Made by a program: the position numbers and the translations under genes. The notes under the pieces were generated by a model. It was not told the origin of the DNA. It ran no database searches and was given only the letters and a program-made list of their open reading frames with translations. This document shows, piece after piece, positions 25,210-34,059 of a DNA stretch of 64,000 bases (position 1 is the first letter of the stretch; the number at the start of each line of letters is the position of its first letter). The DNA lies in contig NZ_FXTJ01000004.1 in the NCBI RefSeq assembly GCF_900182545.1, positions 310,001-374,000 on the forward strand. The letters run 5' to 3'. Source of the stretch: Geodermatophilus aquaeductus (lineage in GTDB: Bacteria > Actinomycetota > Actinomycetes > Mycobacteriales > Geodermatophilaceae).

Positions 25210-27050
25210 CGGGGACCTCCGGAGGTCAGCGGGGCGGGCGCGATCTCCTCGGGGTGCAGGCCGGCCCCGGCGAGGGCGCCCCGGGCCGGGGTGTCCTCGA
25301 GCGTGGAGCCGAGCAGCATCCGCGTGTACTCGTGCTGCGGGTCGGCGAACAGCCGCTCCGCCGGGGCGGACTCGACGATCCGCCCGTCGCGCATGACGGC
25401 GACGGTGTCGCAGACGTCGGCGACGACGCCGAAGTCGTGGGTCACCAGGACCACGCCCATCTGCCGCTCGGCCTGCAGCTCGCGGACGAGGTCGAGCACC
25501 TCGGCCTGCACGGTGACGTCGAGGGCCGTCGTCGGCTCGTCGGCGATGAGCAGGTCGGGGTCGCAGGAGACGGCGCCGGCGATGAGGACCCGCTGGGCCA
25601 TCCCGCCGGAGACCTGGTGGGGGTAGGAGGCGAAGACGCGGGCCGGGTCGGGGATGCCCACCCGGTCGAGCAGCTGCAGGGCCCGGGTGCGCGCCTCGTC
25701 CTTCGACAGCCCGAGGTGGTGGCGCATCGGCTCGGTGAGCTGGGAGCCGATCGTGAACGAGGGGTCGAGGTTGCTCATCGGCTCCTGCGGGATGTAGCCG
25801 ATCCGGCGGCCGCGCAGCCGGTTCATCGCCGCCGGGGACAGCCCCCGCAGGTCGGTGCCGTCGAAGGTCATCCGCGCCGCGGAGGTGCGCGCCTGCGGCG
25901 GCAGCAGGCCGAGGACGGCGAAGGCGGTCTGGGACTTGCCCGAGCCGGACTCGCCGACCAGGCCGAGCACCTCGCCGCGCCGGACGGTCAGCGACACCCC
26001 GTGGACGACCTCGCGCTCGGTGCCCTCCGGCGTCGGGTAGGCCACCCGCAGGCCGTCGAGGACCAGCAGCGCGTCCGGGACGTCGGGGGCCGCCGGGACC
26101 TCCCCGCCGGCCGCGACGACCGGCGGTGCGTCCGTCCGCTGCCGGCGGCGGACCCGCGGGACCCGGCCGGAGACGCCGAGCGCGTCGCGCAGCGCGTTGC
26201 CCAGCAGGCTGAACGCGGTGACGGTGAGGACGATCGCCAGCGCCGGCCACAGCAGCAGCCGCGGTTGGGCGTAGATGTTCTGGAAGGCGTCGCTGAGCAT
26301 CCCGCCCCAGCTGGCCTGGTTGGCCGAGCCCAGGCCGAGGAACTCCAGCCCGGCCTGGATGACGATCGCGATGCCGAGCAGCTGCGAGACCTGGATGACC
26401 GTCGGCGGGACGACGACCGGGAGCACGTGGCGGCGCATGATCCGCGCGTCGGACAGCCCGGCCACCCGGGCGGCGTCGACGTAGAGCTCCTCGCGGACGG
26501 CGATCACCGACGAGCGGACCAGCCGGAAGACGCCCGGGGCGATGATCACGCCGAAGACTGCCATCGCCAGCGCGGTGCTGCGGCCGAACTGGGCCAGCAC
26601 CACCAGCAGCACGATGATCGCCGGCAGCGCCATGAGCAGGTTCGCCACCCAGCTGGCGACGGCGTCGAACCGGCCGCGGCGGTAGCCGGCGAGCACGCCG
26701 GCCGGCAGGCCGAGCAGCAGCGAGACCGCGACGACGATCAGCGACCCGATCAGGCTGGTCCGCGCGCCGTAGAGCAGCTGCGCCCAGACGTCGCGGCCGA
26801 CGCCGTCGGTGCCGAGCGGGTGGTCCCCGCCCATCGGCGCGAGCGCCTCGGTGATCTTCGACGCCGTCGGGCTCTGCGAGGTGAGCAGCGGGGCCAGGAG
26901 GGCCAGCACGGCGACGGCGACCAGCCAGACCAGCGCGACGACGGCGACGGGGTTGCGCAGCAGCCGGCGCACCGCCCCGGCACGGGCGGGCGCGGCGACG
27001 GCGTCGACGGGCGCGGGGCCGGCCGGGCCGGCGTCGGACAGGATGCTCAT
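25206..27050 (-). CDS. ABC transporter permease-ATPase fusion, dipeptide type (DppC-DppD)
   Basis: A 614-residue two-part protein. Residues 1-290 are a DppC-like permease with six membrane segments, an N-terminal extension and the EAA loop near 'YVDAARVAGLSDARIM'. After a short linker, residues 320-614 are a DppD-like ATPase with 'GESGSGKSQTA', 'QVSGGMAQRVLIAGA', 'LLIADEPTTALDVT' and the family's 'HEYTRMLLGSTL' tail. Such fusions occur in actinobacteria and cyanobacteria but are a minority form. The start overlaps the DppB-like gene's stop and the end overlaps the second ATPase gene. Confidence 0.9.
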   Translation of the reverse strand: MSILSDAGPAGPAPVDAVAAPARAGAVRRLLRNPVAVVALVWLVAVAVLALLAPLLTSQSPTASKITEALAPMGGDHPLGTDGVGRDVWAQLLYGARTSLIGSLIVVAVSLLLGLPAGVLAGYRRGRFDAVASWVANLLMALPAIIVLLVVLAQFGRSTALAMAVFGVIIAPGVFRLVRSSVIAVREELYVDAARVAGLSDARIMRRHVLPVVVPPTVIQVSQLLGIAIVIQAGLEFLGLGSANQASWGGMLSDAFQNIYAQPRLLLWPALAIVLTVTAFSLLGNALRDALGVSGRVPRVRRRQRTDAPPVVAAGGEVPAAPDVPDALLVLDGLRVAYPTPEGTEREVVHGVSLTVRRGEVLGLVGESGSGKSQTAFAVLGLLPPQARTSAARMTFDGTDLRGLSPAAMNRLRGRRIGYIPQEPMSNLDPSFTIGSQLTEPMRHHLGLSKDEARTRALQLLDRVGIPDPARVFASYPHQVSGGMAQRVLIAGAVSCDPDLLIADEPTTALDVTVQAEVLDLVRELQAERQMGVVLVTHDFGVVADVCDTVAVMRDGRIVESAPAERLFADPQHEYTRMLLGSTLEDTPARGALAGAGLHPEEIAPAPLTSGGPR

Positions 27051-27988
27051 GCGATCCGCACCTTCGGGTTGAGCCAGCCCAGCACGACGTCGACCAGCAG
27101 GTTGACCAGGACGACGACGACCACGGCGACCACGACGATCCCGAGGACCAGCGGCACGTCGCCCTGGCCCGCCGCGGACGTGGCGCGCTCGCCGAGGCCG
27201 TTGAGGCCGAACACCTTCTCGATGACGACCGCGCCGCTGATGAGCGCGATGAACTGGAGGGACAGGACGGTGAGCGACGCGGGGGCGGCGTTCCGCAGCG
27301 CGTGCTTGAGCAGCACGCTGCGCGTGGGCAGGCCCCGGCTGCGCAGCGTCCGGACGTAGTCCTGCTGCAGCACGTCGATCATCGAGCCGCGGGTCTGGGT
27401 GGCCACGGTGGCGATGGCGCCGATGGCCAGGGCGATCGCCGGGAGGGTGATCGAGGCCAGCCAGGCGCCCGGGTCGTCGGTGAACGCGGTGTAGCCGAGG
27501 GCCGGGAAGAGCCCCAGCTCGACGGCGAAGACGAGGGAGAGCACCAGCCCGACGAGGAAGTTCGGCACGGCGAAGGCCACCGTCGAGATCCCCTGCAGCA
27601 GGCCGTCGAGCCAGCCGCCGCGCACCGCGGCGACCACGCCCAGCACGATGCTCACCGCGGCGGTGAGCACGGTGGCCGCGACCACCAGCGACAGGGACAC
27701 CGGGAGGGCGTCTCCGATGAGCCCGCCGATCTGCTCGTTGGTGAACCACGACGTGCCGAGGTCACCGCGCAGCGCGCCGGTCAGCCAGTCCCAGTAGCGC
27801 TCGAGGACGGGCCGGTCCAGACCGAGCTCGGCGGACTTGGCGGCCACCTGGTCGAGGCCGGCCGTGGGGCCGAGGATGCGGCGGGCCGGGTCGGAGCCGG
27901 TGAGGCTGGTCAGGAAGAAGGTCAGCGTCGCGATGACCCAGACCAGCGCCACACCGGCGCCGAGGCGGCGGAGCAGGAAGAGGAGCAC
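27047..27988 (-). CDS. ABC transporter permease, dipeptide type (DppB-like)
   Basis: A 313-residue permease. It starts with the amphipathic 'LLFLLRRLGAGVALVWVIATLTFFL' -like first helix usual for DppB, has about six membrane segments and carries the EAA-like loop 'YVRTLRSRGLPTRSVLLKHALRNA', which contacts the ATPase. GTG 27988 is in place for the full first helix. It pairs with the permease half of the downstream fusion. A long hairpin separates it from the upstream binding-protein gene. Confidence 0.9.
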   Translation of the reverse strand: MLLFLLRRLGAGVALVWVIATLTFFLTSLTGSDPARRILGPTAGLDQVAAKSAELGLDRPVLERYWDWLTGALRGDLGTSWFTNEQIGGLIGDALPVSLSLVVAATVLTAAVSIVLGVVAAVRGGWLDGLLQGISTVAFAVPNFLVGLVLSLVFAVELGLFPALGYTAFTDDPGAWLASITLPAIALAIGAIATVATQTRGSMIDVLQQDYVRTLRSRGLPTRSVLLKHALRNAAPASLTVLSLQFIALISGAVVIEKVFGLNGLGERATSAAGQGDVPLVLGIVVVAVVVVVLVNLLVDVVLGWLNPKVRIA

Positions 27989-28021
27989 GGTCGGCCTCCG
28001 GGGCGGGATCGGTGCCGGGCG

Positions 28022-28060
28022 GCCCGTGCCGGCGGGGTGGTCTCCCCCGCCGGCACGGGC
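28022..28060 (-). terminator. 16-bp perfect stem-loop after the binding-protein gene
   Basis: Arms 28022-28037 and 28045-28060 pair perfectly around a seven-base loop, starting six bases after the stop of the solute-binding-protein gene. Such structures often protect the binding-protein message and reduce read-through, so that more binding protein than permease is made. Confidence 0.7.
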
Positions 28061-28066
28061 TCTCGG

Positions 28067-29599
28067 TCAGCTGCCGGCGGGCTCGAAGCCGGTCAGCGGG
28101 GGGACGCTCACGCCGGGCACCGCGGTGACCGCGACGTCGGTCGTGGTGATGAAGGTGCCCTCCGCGGCATCCCAGGGGGCGAACCACGCCTGGTCGACGA
28201 GGTAGCGGTTGAGCTCCTGCAGCGCCGCCGTCTGCTCGTCGCCGCTGGTCGTCTGGGCCTGCTGCACGAGGCGGTCGACCTCGGGGTCGGCGTTCTTGAA
28301 GGGGTTGAACGGCGACTGCTGGGTCAGCGTCAGGCCGATCATCTCGAACGGCGACCCGGCGGTGAGGTTGAAGAAGTTGGCCGGCCACTGGCCGCCGATG
28401 ATGCTGCCGACGACCTGGTCACCGGTGATCGGCGAGTAGGTCACCTCGATGCCGAGGGAGGCGAACGCCTCGGTCATCGCCGCCTGCTCGTCGGGGTAGA
28501 CCGGCGAGAAGTCCGGCAGCGTCATCGAGAAGCCGTCGGCGTAGCCGGCCTCGGCCATGAGCTCCTTCGCCCGGTCGACGTCGAACTCGTAGGTGTCCTC
28601 GAGCGACTCGTCGTAGGCCGGCGAGTTCGGGCCGAAGACCTGCACGGTGGGCTCGCCGAGCCCGCCCTTGACGGTCTCGACGATCGTCTCGCGGTCCATG
28701 GCGAAGTTGATGGCCTGCCGCACGCGCACGTCGGCCAGCGCCGGGACCAGCGCGCCGGCGCGGTCCCAGAGGTACACGCCCTCGATGCCGCCGTTGGTGT
28801 AGGTGGTCACGGTCAGCCCGGCGTTCTCGGCGCCGGTGGTGACGTCGCTGGTCCCGCCGGCGACGCCGTTGATCTCGCCGGAGCGCAGGCCGTTGAGGAT
28901 CGCGGTGGTGTCGTCGAGGTAGCGGATCTCGAGGGAGTCGTAGGGGAAGTCCTCGGCGTTCCAGTAGTCCTCGTTGCGCGTGTAGACGTAGGTGCTGCCC
29001 GCCGTCGAGGCGTCGGCGTCGAGCACGTAGGGCCCGGAGCCGACCGGGGCGGTGGCCAGGTCGGGGCTCGCGAGCGCCGCGGGGCTGGCCACGTAGCCGG
29101 AGCTGCGGGACAGGCTCTGCAGCAGGGCGGGGTCGGGCCGGCTGAGCACCACGTCGGCGTGGGTGGCGTCGACCACCTCGACCGAGGAGATCGCGCCCAG
29201 CGCCGACCCGGCCTCGCCGGACCTGCCCTTCGCGGCCTCGAGGTTGGCCTTGACCGCCTCGGCGTCGAAGGCCGTGCCGTCGCTGAAGGTGACGTCGTCG
29301 CGCAGGGTCAGGCTCAGCCGGGTGTTGGTCTCGTCGTAGGACCACTCGGTGACGAGGTTGGCGACCGGCTGGCCGTCCTCGTCCAGCTCGAGCAGCGTGT
29401 CGTAGACCGCCTGGTAGTAGTGGTCCTCCGGCCCGCTCTGCGCCATCTCGCCGACCGCGAAGGAGCTCGGCGGCGTCACGGCCGCGAGGGTGAGCTCCGT
29501 GCTGTCGCCGGAGCCGGAGCTCTCGCCGGAGGACCCGCCGCAGGCGGCGGTGAGGAGCAGGACGGACGCGGCCGTGGCCGCGACGAGGGACCTACGCAT
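28067..29599 (-). CDS. ABC transporter substrate-binding lipoprotein (SBP_bac_5 family)
   Basis: A 510-residue extracellular lipoprotein. The signal peptide ends in the lipobox 'LLTAAC', with Cys20 the lipidation site, followed by a Ser/Gly-rich tether. The mature part has the family 5 features: 'TLRDDVTFSDGTAFDAEAV' and 'VRVRQAINFAMDRE'. These proteins bind peptides, nickel, opines or oligosaccharides. Its operon with glycosidases and a CarA/CarB-type set suggests a glycoside ligand. It is the first gene after a strong promoter with an inverted repeat in its spacer, so it should be induced by the same substrate. Confidence 0.9.
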   Translation of the reverse strand: MRRSLVAATAASVLLLTAACGGSSGESSGSGDSTELTLAAVTPPSSFAVGEMAQSGPEDHYYQAVYDTLLELDEDGQPVANLVTEWSYDETNTRLSLTLRDDVTFSDGTAFDAEAVKANLEAAKGRSGEAGSALGAISSVEVVDATHADVVLSRPDPALLQSLSRSSGYVASPAALASPDLATAPVGSGPYVLDADASTAGSTYVYTRNEDYWNAEDFPYDSLEIRYLDDTTAILNGLRSGEINGVAGGTSDVTTGAENAGLTVTTYTNGGIEGVYLWDRAGALVPALADVRVRQAINFAMDRETIVETVKGGLGEPTVQVFGPNSPAYDESLEDTYEFDVDRAKELMAEAGYADGFSMTLPDFSPVYPDEQAAMTEAFASLGIEVTYSPITGDQVVGSIIGGQWPANFFNLTAGSPFEMIGLTLTQQSPFNPFKNADPEVDRLVQQAQTTSGDEQTAALQELNRYLVDQAWFAPWDAAEGTFITTTDVAVTAVPGVSVPPLTGFEPAGS

Positions 29600-29720
29600 G
29601 TGGACTCCTGGGAGGGCGGGACCGGGGGTCCCGGGCGGCCGGAGGGCCGGAGCGGCAGGGAGGACGGCGGTCCGGTGAGGCGCCGGGACAGGCTGTGGGG
29701 CGGGTCACGCCCTACCGCAG

Positions 29721-29748
29721 ACTTTAGTGCCGTTGGCACATATGTCAA
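29721..29748 (-). promoter_or_regulatory. Strong promoter with internal operator for the first island's operon
   Basis: On the minus strand a consensus -35 TTGACA (29748-29743) and a -10 TAAAGT (29726-29721) are separated by 16 bases. The spacer and -10 edge carry the perfect inverted repeat GTGCC-GTT-GGCAC (29727-29739), a good operator for the ROK protein encoded next door. It drives the binding-protein gene about 120 bases downstream. Confidence 0.7.
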
Positions 29749-29751
29749 CCC

Positions 29752-31014
29752 TCACATGGCCGCGGTGCGCTGCAGCGGTGCGGCGTGGCCCACGGGCGAC
29801 CCGTTCTCGATCCAGAGCCCGACCGACGACGGGTCGAAGAGGTGCTCGATGGCGAGGATCGCCGCGCCCGTGACGCCCTCGCGGAAGTCCAGCGACGCCG
29901 GCCGCACGGTGAGGCGCTGCCGGGCCAGCCGCGTGGTGCGCCCGCGGACGGTCTCCTCCAGCGTGCGCACCACCGTGTCGCCCACCCGGAGCACGCCCCC
30001 GCCCACGACGACCGTGCCCGGGTTCACGAAGTTGACGAGGTTGGCGACCGTGGTGCCGATGACCCGGGCGCCGTGCTGCACGAGCCCGGAGGCGAGCGGG
30101 TCGCCGTCGCGGGCCGCCAGGCCGACGTCCTGGGCGGTCAGGCTGCCCCGCTCGGCCAGCCGCGCGGCGAGCCGCGGGCTCTCCGCGGCCCGCGCGGTGG
30201 CCTGCCGCACCAGGCCCCACCCGCCGGTCACCGCCTCCAGGCAGCCGGTCTGCCCGCACCGGCACAGCACCGACGGGTCGTCGGTGACCTGGACGTGCCC
30301 GATGTCGCCGGCCGCGCCGGTGTCCCCGCGGAAGACCGCGCCCCTCGACACCAGCCCGGCACCCACGCCCTCGTCGGCCAGGATGTAGAGCAGGTCCCGG
30401 CCGTCCCGGGGCTCGCCGCGGTGCCACTCGCCCAGGGCCATGAGGTTGACGTCGTTGTCGACCCAGACCGGCGCGTCGTAGCGCTCGCGGAACCACGAGC
30501 GGACGCTGAACCCGTCCCAGCCGGGCATGATCGGCGGGTCGACCAGCCGGCCGGTGCCGAAGTCGACCGGCCCGGCCACGCCGATGCCGAAGGCCCAGGG
30601 CTCGGTGCGGGTGCGCCGGGCCAGGCGGGCGAACAGGCCGTCGAGGACCTCGAGCGTCTCCTCCGGGCGGTGCGCGGCATCCCAGTCCTCGTGCAGCGAG
30701 CCGAGCAGCGTGCCGTCGAGCGTGGCGACCGCCGCGGTCATCTCGGTGGCGCCGACCATGCCGGCGTACACGTGCCCGGCGTCCGAGCGGAACCGCAGCA
30801 GCCGGGACGGGCGCCCGCCGCCGGAGGGCGCGAGGTCGCCGTCCTCGAGGAGGCCGACGTCGATGGCCTGCTGCACGCGCTGGGTCACGACCTTGCGGCC
30901 GAGGCCGGTCTCCTGCTCCAGCGCGGGACGGGTCAGCGCACGGCCGGTCCGGACGAGGTTGACCAGCCGCCCGTGGACGTAGGCGTCCTGGGGCGACGGC
31001 GACGAGCTGCTCAT
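29752..31014 (-). CDS. ROK-family transcriptional regulator (NagC/XylR type)
   Basis: A 420-residue protein with an N-terminal winged helix (residues 15-75, 'RPALEQETGLGRKVVTQRVQQAI') and a ROK sugar-kinase-like domain. The zinc motif 'CRCGQTGCLE' and 'GDIGHVQV' are intact, but the phosphate-binding DxGxT at the start of the domain is changed to 'GMVGATEMT', so it should sense a sugar rather than phosphorylate it. It is transcribed leftwards towards the ABC operon and is divergent from the rhamnosidase. GTGCC/GGCAC inverted repeats occur at both ends of the gene. It most likely represses both units until a glycoside or released sugar binds. Confidence 0.85.
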   Translation of the reverse strand: MSSSSPSPQDAYVHGRLVNLVRTGRALTRPALEQETGLGRKVVTQRVQQAIDVGLLEDGDLAPSGGGRPSRLLRFRSDAGHVYAGMVGATEMTAAVATLDGTLLGSLHEDWDAAHRPEETLEVLDGLFARLARRTRTEPWAFGIGVAGPVDFGTGRLVDPPIMPGWDGFSVRSWFRERYDAPVWVDNDVNLMALGEWHRGEPRDGRDLLYILADEGVGAGLVSRGAVFRGDTGAAGDIGHVQVTDDPSVLCRCGQTGCLEAVTGGWGLVRQATARAAESPRLAARLAERGSLTAQDVGLAARDGDPLASGLVQHGARVIGTTVANLVNFVNPGTVVVGGGVLRVGDTVVRTLEETVRGRTTRLARQRLTVRPASLDFREGVTGAAILAIEHLFDPSSVGLWIENGSPVGHAAPLQRTAAM

Positions 31015-31075
31015 GGGCGACCTCCTGGAGACCTGCGCGCCGGGAGGCATATGCTCCGGCGGAACAAAACTACGT

Positions 31076-31087
31076 CGTGCCGGCACG
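31076..31087. promoter_or_regulatory. Palindrome CGTGCCGGCACG between ROK regulator and rhamnosidase
   Basis: A perfect 12-bp palindrome made of the same GTGCC/GGCAC half-sites as the repeat at 29727-29739, but without the three-base centre. It lies in the 171-base divergent promoter region, 62 bases before the ROK start and 98 before the rhamnosidase start, suggesting shared control and autoregulation. Confidence 0.5.
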
Positions 31088-31185
31088 TCAGGGAACCGCG
31101 TCGCCGGACGACATCCTCCCGGCCGTTCCCCCCGCACCGGCGCACCGGTCCGGCCCGTGTCCGGCCCCTCCTCCGGGGAGCCCCC

Positions 31186-34041
31186 GTGCCCGAGCCCGCC
31201 GTGACCCCCGCCGTGCCCCCTGCCGAGGTCCCGCCCGCCGTCACCGACCTGCGCGCCGGCCGCCGCCGCGACGGCGCGCCCTGGGCCGACTCGGCGACCC
31301 CCGTCCTGTCCTGGCGGACGGCGACGACGGCACCCGGCTGGGACCAGGCCTCGGCGACGCTCACCGTGACCCGGCCCGACCGCGACGGCGCCCCGGAGTC
31401 CGTCGAGCTGTCCGGGCCGGACTGCGTCTGCGTGCCCTGGCCCTTCGCGCCGCTGCGCTCCCGCGAGCGCGTGCTGCTCGAGGTGGCCACCACCGGCACC
31501 GACGGGGTCCCCGCCGCGCCGGCCCGGGTCGAGGTGGAGGCGCCGCTGCTCGACGGCGCGGACTGGTCGGCCCGGTCGATCTCCCTGCCCGCCGCGGCCG
31601 ACGACACCCCCGGGCAGCTGCGCACGCACCTCACGGTCGAGGAGGTGCCCGTCCGCGCGCGGTTGTACGTCACCGCCCTCGGCTCCTACGAGGTGGAGGT
31701 CAACGGCGTCCGCGTCGGCGACGAGGTGCTGGCGCCGGGCTGGACGAGCTACCGCGACCGCGTGCTGGTGCAGACCCACGACGTCACCGGCCTGCTCCGC
31801 CCGGGCGCCAACACGGTCGGTGCCTGGCTGGCCGGCGCCTGGTTCACCGAGCGCTACGGCTTCTTCGGCCGGGCCACCCGCGCCTACGAGGGCCCGGCCG
31901 CGTTCCTGGCCCAGCTCGAGCTGACGTACGCCGACGGCAGGCGCCAGGTGGTCGCCACCGGACCGGGCTGGGAGGGCAGCACCGCCGGCCCGCTGCGGTC
32001 CAGCGGCATCTACGCCGGGGAGGAGTTCGACGCCACGCGGCACGACCCCGCCTGGTCGACGCCGTCCGGCCGGGCCGGCGGATGGGCCCCGGCCGTCGTC
32101 ACCGATCTCGACCCCGCGGTCCTCTCCCCCGCCGCCGCCGAGCCGGTCCGCCGGGTGCAGGAGGTCGCCCCGGTCGCGGTCACCTCCTCGCCGTCCGGGG
32201 CGACCGTCGTCGACTTCGGGCAGAACCTGGTCGGCCGGGTGCGCATCCGGGTCCGCGGCCCGCGGGGGCACACGGTGACGCTGCGGCACGCCGAGGTGCT
32301 CGAGGACGGCGAGCTCGCCATCCGGCAGCTGCGGTACGCGTGGTCGGTCGACCGGTACACGCTGGCCGGCGACGGCGAGGAGACGTGGGAGCCGCGGTTC
32401 ACCTTCCACGGCTTCCGCTACGTGCAGGTCGACGACTGGCCGGGCGCGCTCGACCCGGCCGACGTCACCGCCGTCGTCTGTTCCTCGGACACGCGGCGCA
32501 CCGGCCGGTTCACCAGCTCCTCGCCGCTGCTCGACCGGCTGCACGAGAACGTCGTGTGGAGCACCCGCGGCAACTTCCTGTCCCTGCCCACCGACTGCCC
32601 GCAGCGCGACGAGCGGCTGGGCTGGACCGGCGACCTGCAGGTCTTCGCGGGCGCGGCGGCCACGCTGGTCGACTGCGACGCGTTCCTCGCGTCCTGGCTC
32701 GCCGACCTGGCGCTCGAGCAGCGCCGCAACGGCGGCGTCGTCCCGATCATCGTGCCGACGGCGATGGCCGAGGACACCGACGGCGTCGTGGCGGCGTGGG
32801 GCGACGCGGCGACCGTCGTCCCGTGGACGCTGTACGAGCGCTTCGGCGACCGCGACCTGCTGGCGCGGCAGTACCCGTCCATGCGTTCCTGGGCCGACGT
32901 CGAGCTGGCGCAGGCCGACGACGACGGCCTCTGGACCCGCGGCTACCAGCTCGGCGACTGGCTCGACCCGCGGGCGCCGGCCGACCGCCCGCGCGAGGGC
33001 CGCACGCACCCCTCGCTGGTGGCCTCGGCCTACCTGTTCCGCTCCCTCGACCTCGTGGCCCGCACCGCCGCCGTGCTCGGCCGCGACGAGGACGCGCGGC
33101 GGTACGCCGGCCTGGCCGAGCGGACGCGCACCGCCTTCCTCGGCACCTATGTCACCCCGCGCGGGCGGATGGTGTCGGAGGGGCCGACGACCTACGCCCT
33201 GGCGCTGGTGTTCGGCCTGGCTCCCGACCCGGACCTGCGGGCGGCGCTCGGGCGGCGGCTGGCGGAGATCGTCCGCGAGGACGGCTACCGCATCGGCACC
33301 GGCTTCGTCGGGACGCCGCTGGTCATGGACGCCCTGTGCGCCACGGGGCAGACCTCCGCCGCCGGGCGGCTGCTGCAGCAGACGGAGTCGCCGTCGTGGC
33401 TGTACCCGGTGACGGTCGGGGCGACGACGGTGTGGGAGCGGTGGGACGCGCTGCTGCCCGACGGCACGGTGAACCCGCACGAGATGACGTCGTTCAACCA
33501 CTACGCCTTCGGCGCCGTCGTCGACTGGCTGCACCGCGGGCTGGCCGGCCTGGCGCCGGCCGAGCCGGGCTACCGGCGGATCGCGGTCGCTCCCACGGTC
33601 CTCGACGGGCTGACGGCGGCGCGCAGCGAGCTGCTCACCCCGTACGGCCCGGCCGCGGCCGGCTGGGTCCTCGACGGCGACGAGGTGACCGTCCGCGCCG
33701 TCGTCCCCCCGGGGACCACCGCCGACGTCGTCCTCCCCGACGGCTCGACGGACTCCGTGGGCTCCGGTGAGCACGTGTGGACGTCGCGCTGGTCCCCGCC
33801 GCGGCCGCGGACCGTGCTCGCCGGGCTGGACACCGACCTCGCCCACCTGGTGGACGACCCCGCGGCGCTGGCGCGGGTGCGGGAGGTGCTCGCCGTGCAC
33901 GACCCCGGCCGCGCCCGCGCCTTCGACGGCGGCCTCCGCTACGAGGCCGGCTCGACGCTGCGCACCGCGCTGCTGTTCGCCGACCCCGCCGCGCTGGCCG
34001 CCGTCGAGGAGGCGCTCACCGGCCTGACCGCGCGCCGCTGA
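31186..34041 (+). CDS. Alpha-L-rhamnosidase, glycoside hydrolase family 78
   Basis: A 951-residue GH78 enzyme with the family's full domain order: an N-terminal fibronectin-like domain ('PVLSWRTATTAPGWDQ'), a Bac_rhamnosid_N domain with 'RARLYVTALGSYEVEVNGVRVG', a concanavalin-like domain, the (alpha/alpha)6 barrel, and a C-terminal sandwich. The barrel holds 'DCPQRDERLGWTGD' with the probable general acid Glu476, and later 'ATTVWERWDAL', where the base lies. There is no signal peptide. GTG 31186 is preceded by GGGGAG. It should remove terminal rhamnose from imported glycosides such as rhamnosylated flavonoids, making the core sugar accessible to the oxidase and C-deglycosidase-like enzymes of the divergent operon. 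Confidence 0.9.
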   Translation: MPEPAVTPAVPPAEVPPAVTDLRAGRRRDGAPWADSATPVLSWRTATTAPGWDQASATLTVTRPDRDGAPESVELSGPDCVCVPWPFAPLRSRERVLLEVATTGTDGVPAAPARVEVEAPLLDGADWSARSISLPAAADDTPGQLRTHLTVEEVPVRARLYVTALGSYEVEVNGVRVGDEVLAPGWTSYRDRVLVQTHDVTGLLRPGANTVGAWLAGAWFTERYGFFGRATRAYEGPAAFLAQLELTYADGRRQVVATGPGWEGSTAGPLRSSGIYAGEEFDATRHDPAWSTPSGRAGGWAPAVVTDLDPAVLSPAAAEPVRRVQEVAPVAVTSSPSGATVVDFGQNLVGRVRIRVRGPRGHTVTLRHAEVLEDGELAIRQLRYAWSVDRYTLAGDGEETWEPRFTFHGFRYVQVDDWPGALDPADVTAVVCSSDTRRTGRFTSSSPLLDRLHENVVWSTRGNFLSLPTDCPQRDERLGWTGDLQVFAGAAATLVDCDAFLASWLADLALEQRRNGGVVPIIVPTAMAEDTDGVVAAWGDAATVVPWTLYERFGDRDLLARQYPSMRSWADVELAQADDDGLWTRGYQLGDWLDPRAPADRPREGRTHPSLVASAYLFRSLDLVARTAAVLGRDEDARRYAGLAERTRTAFLGTYVTPRGRMVSEGPTTYALALVFGLAPDPDLRAALGRRLAEIVREDGYRIGTGFVGTPLVMDALCATGQTSAAGRLLQQTESPSWLYPVTVGATTVWERWDALLPDGTVNPHEMTSFNHYAFGAVVDWLHRGLAGLAPAEPGYRRIAVAPTVLDGLTAARSELLTPYGPAAAGWVLDGDEVTVRAVVPPGTTADVVLPDGSTDSVGSGEHVWTSRWSPPRPRTVLAGLDTDLAHLVDDPAALARVREVLAVHDPGRARAFDGGLRYEAGSTLRTALLFADPAALAAVEEALTGLTARR

Positions 34042-34059
34042 CGTGCGCCTCACCCCTGG

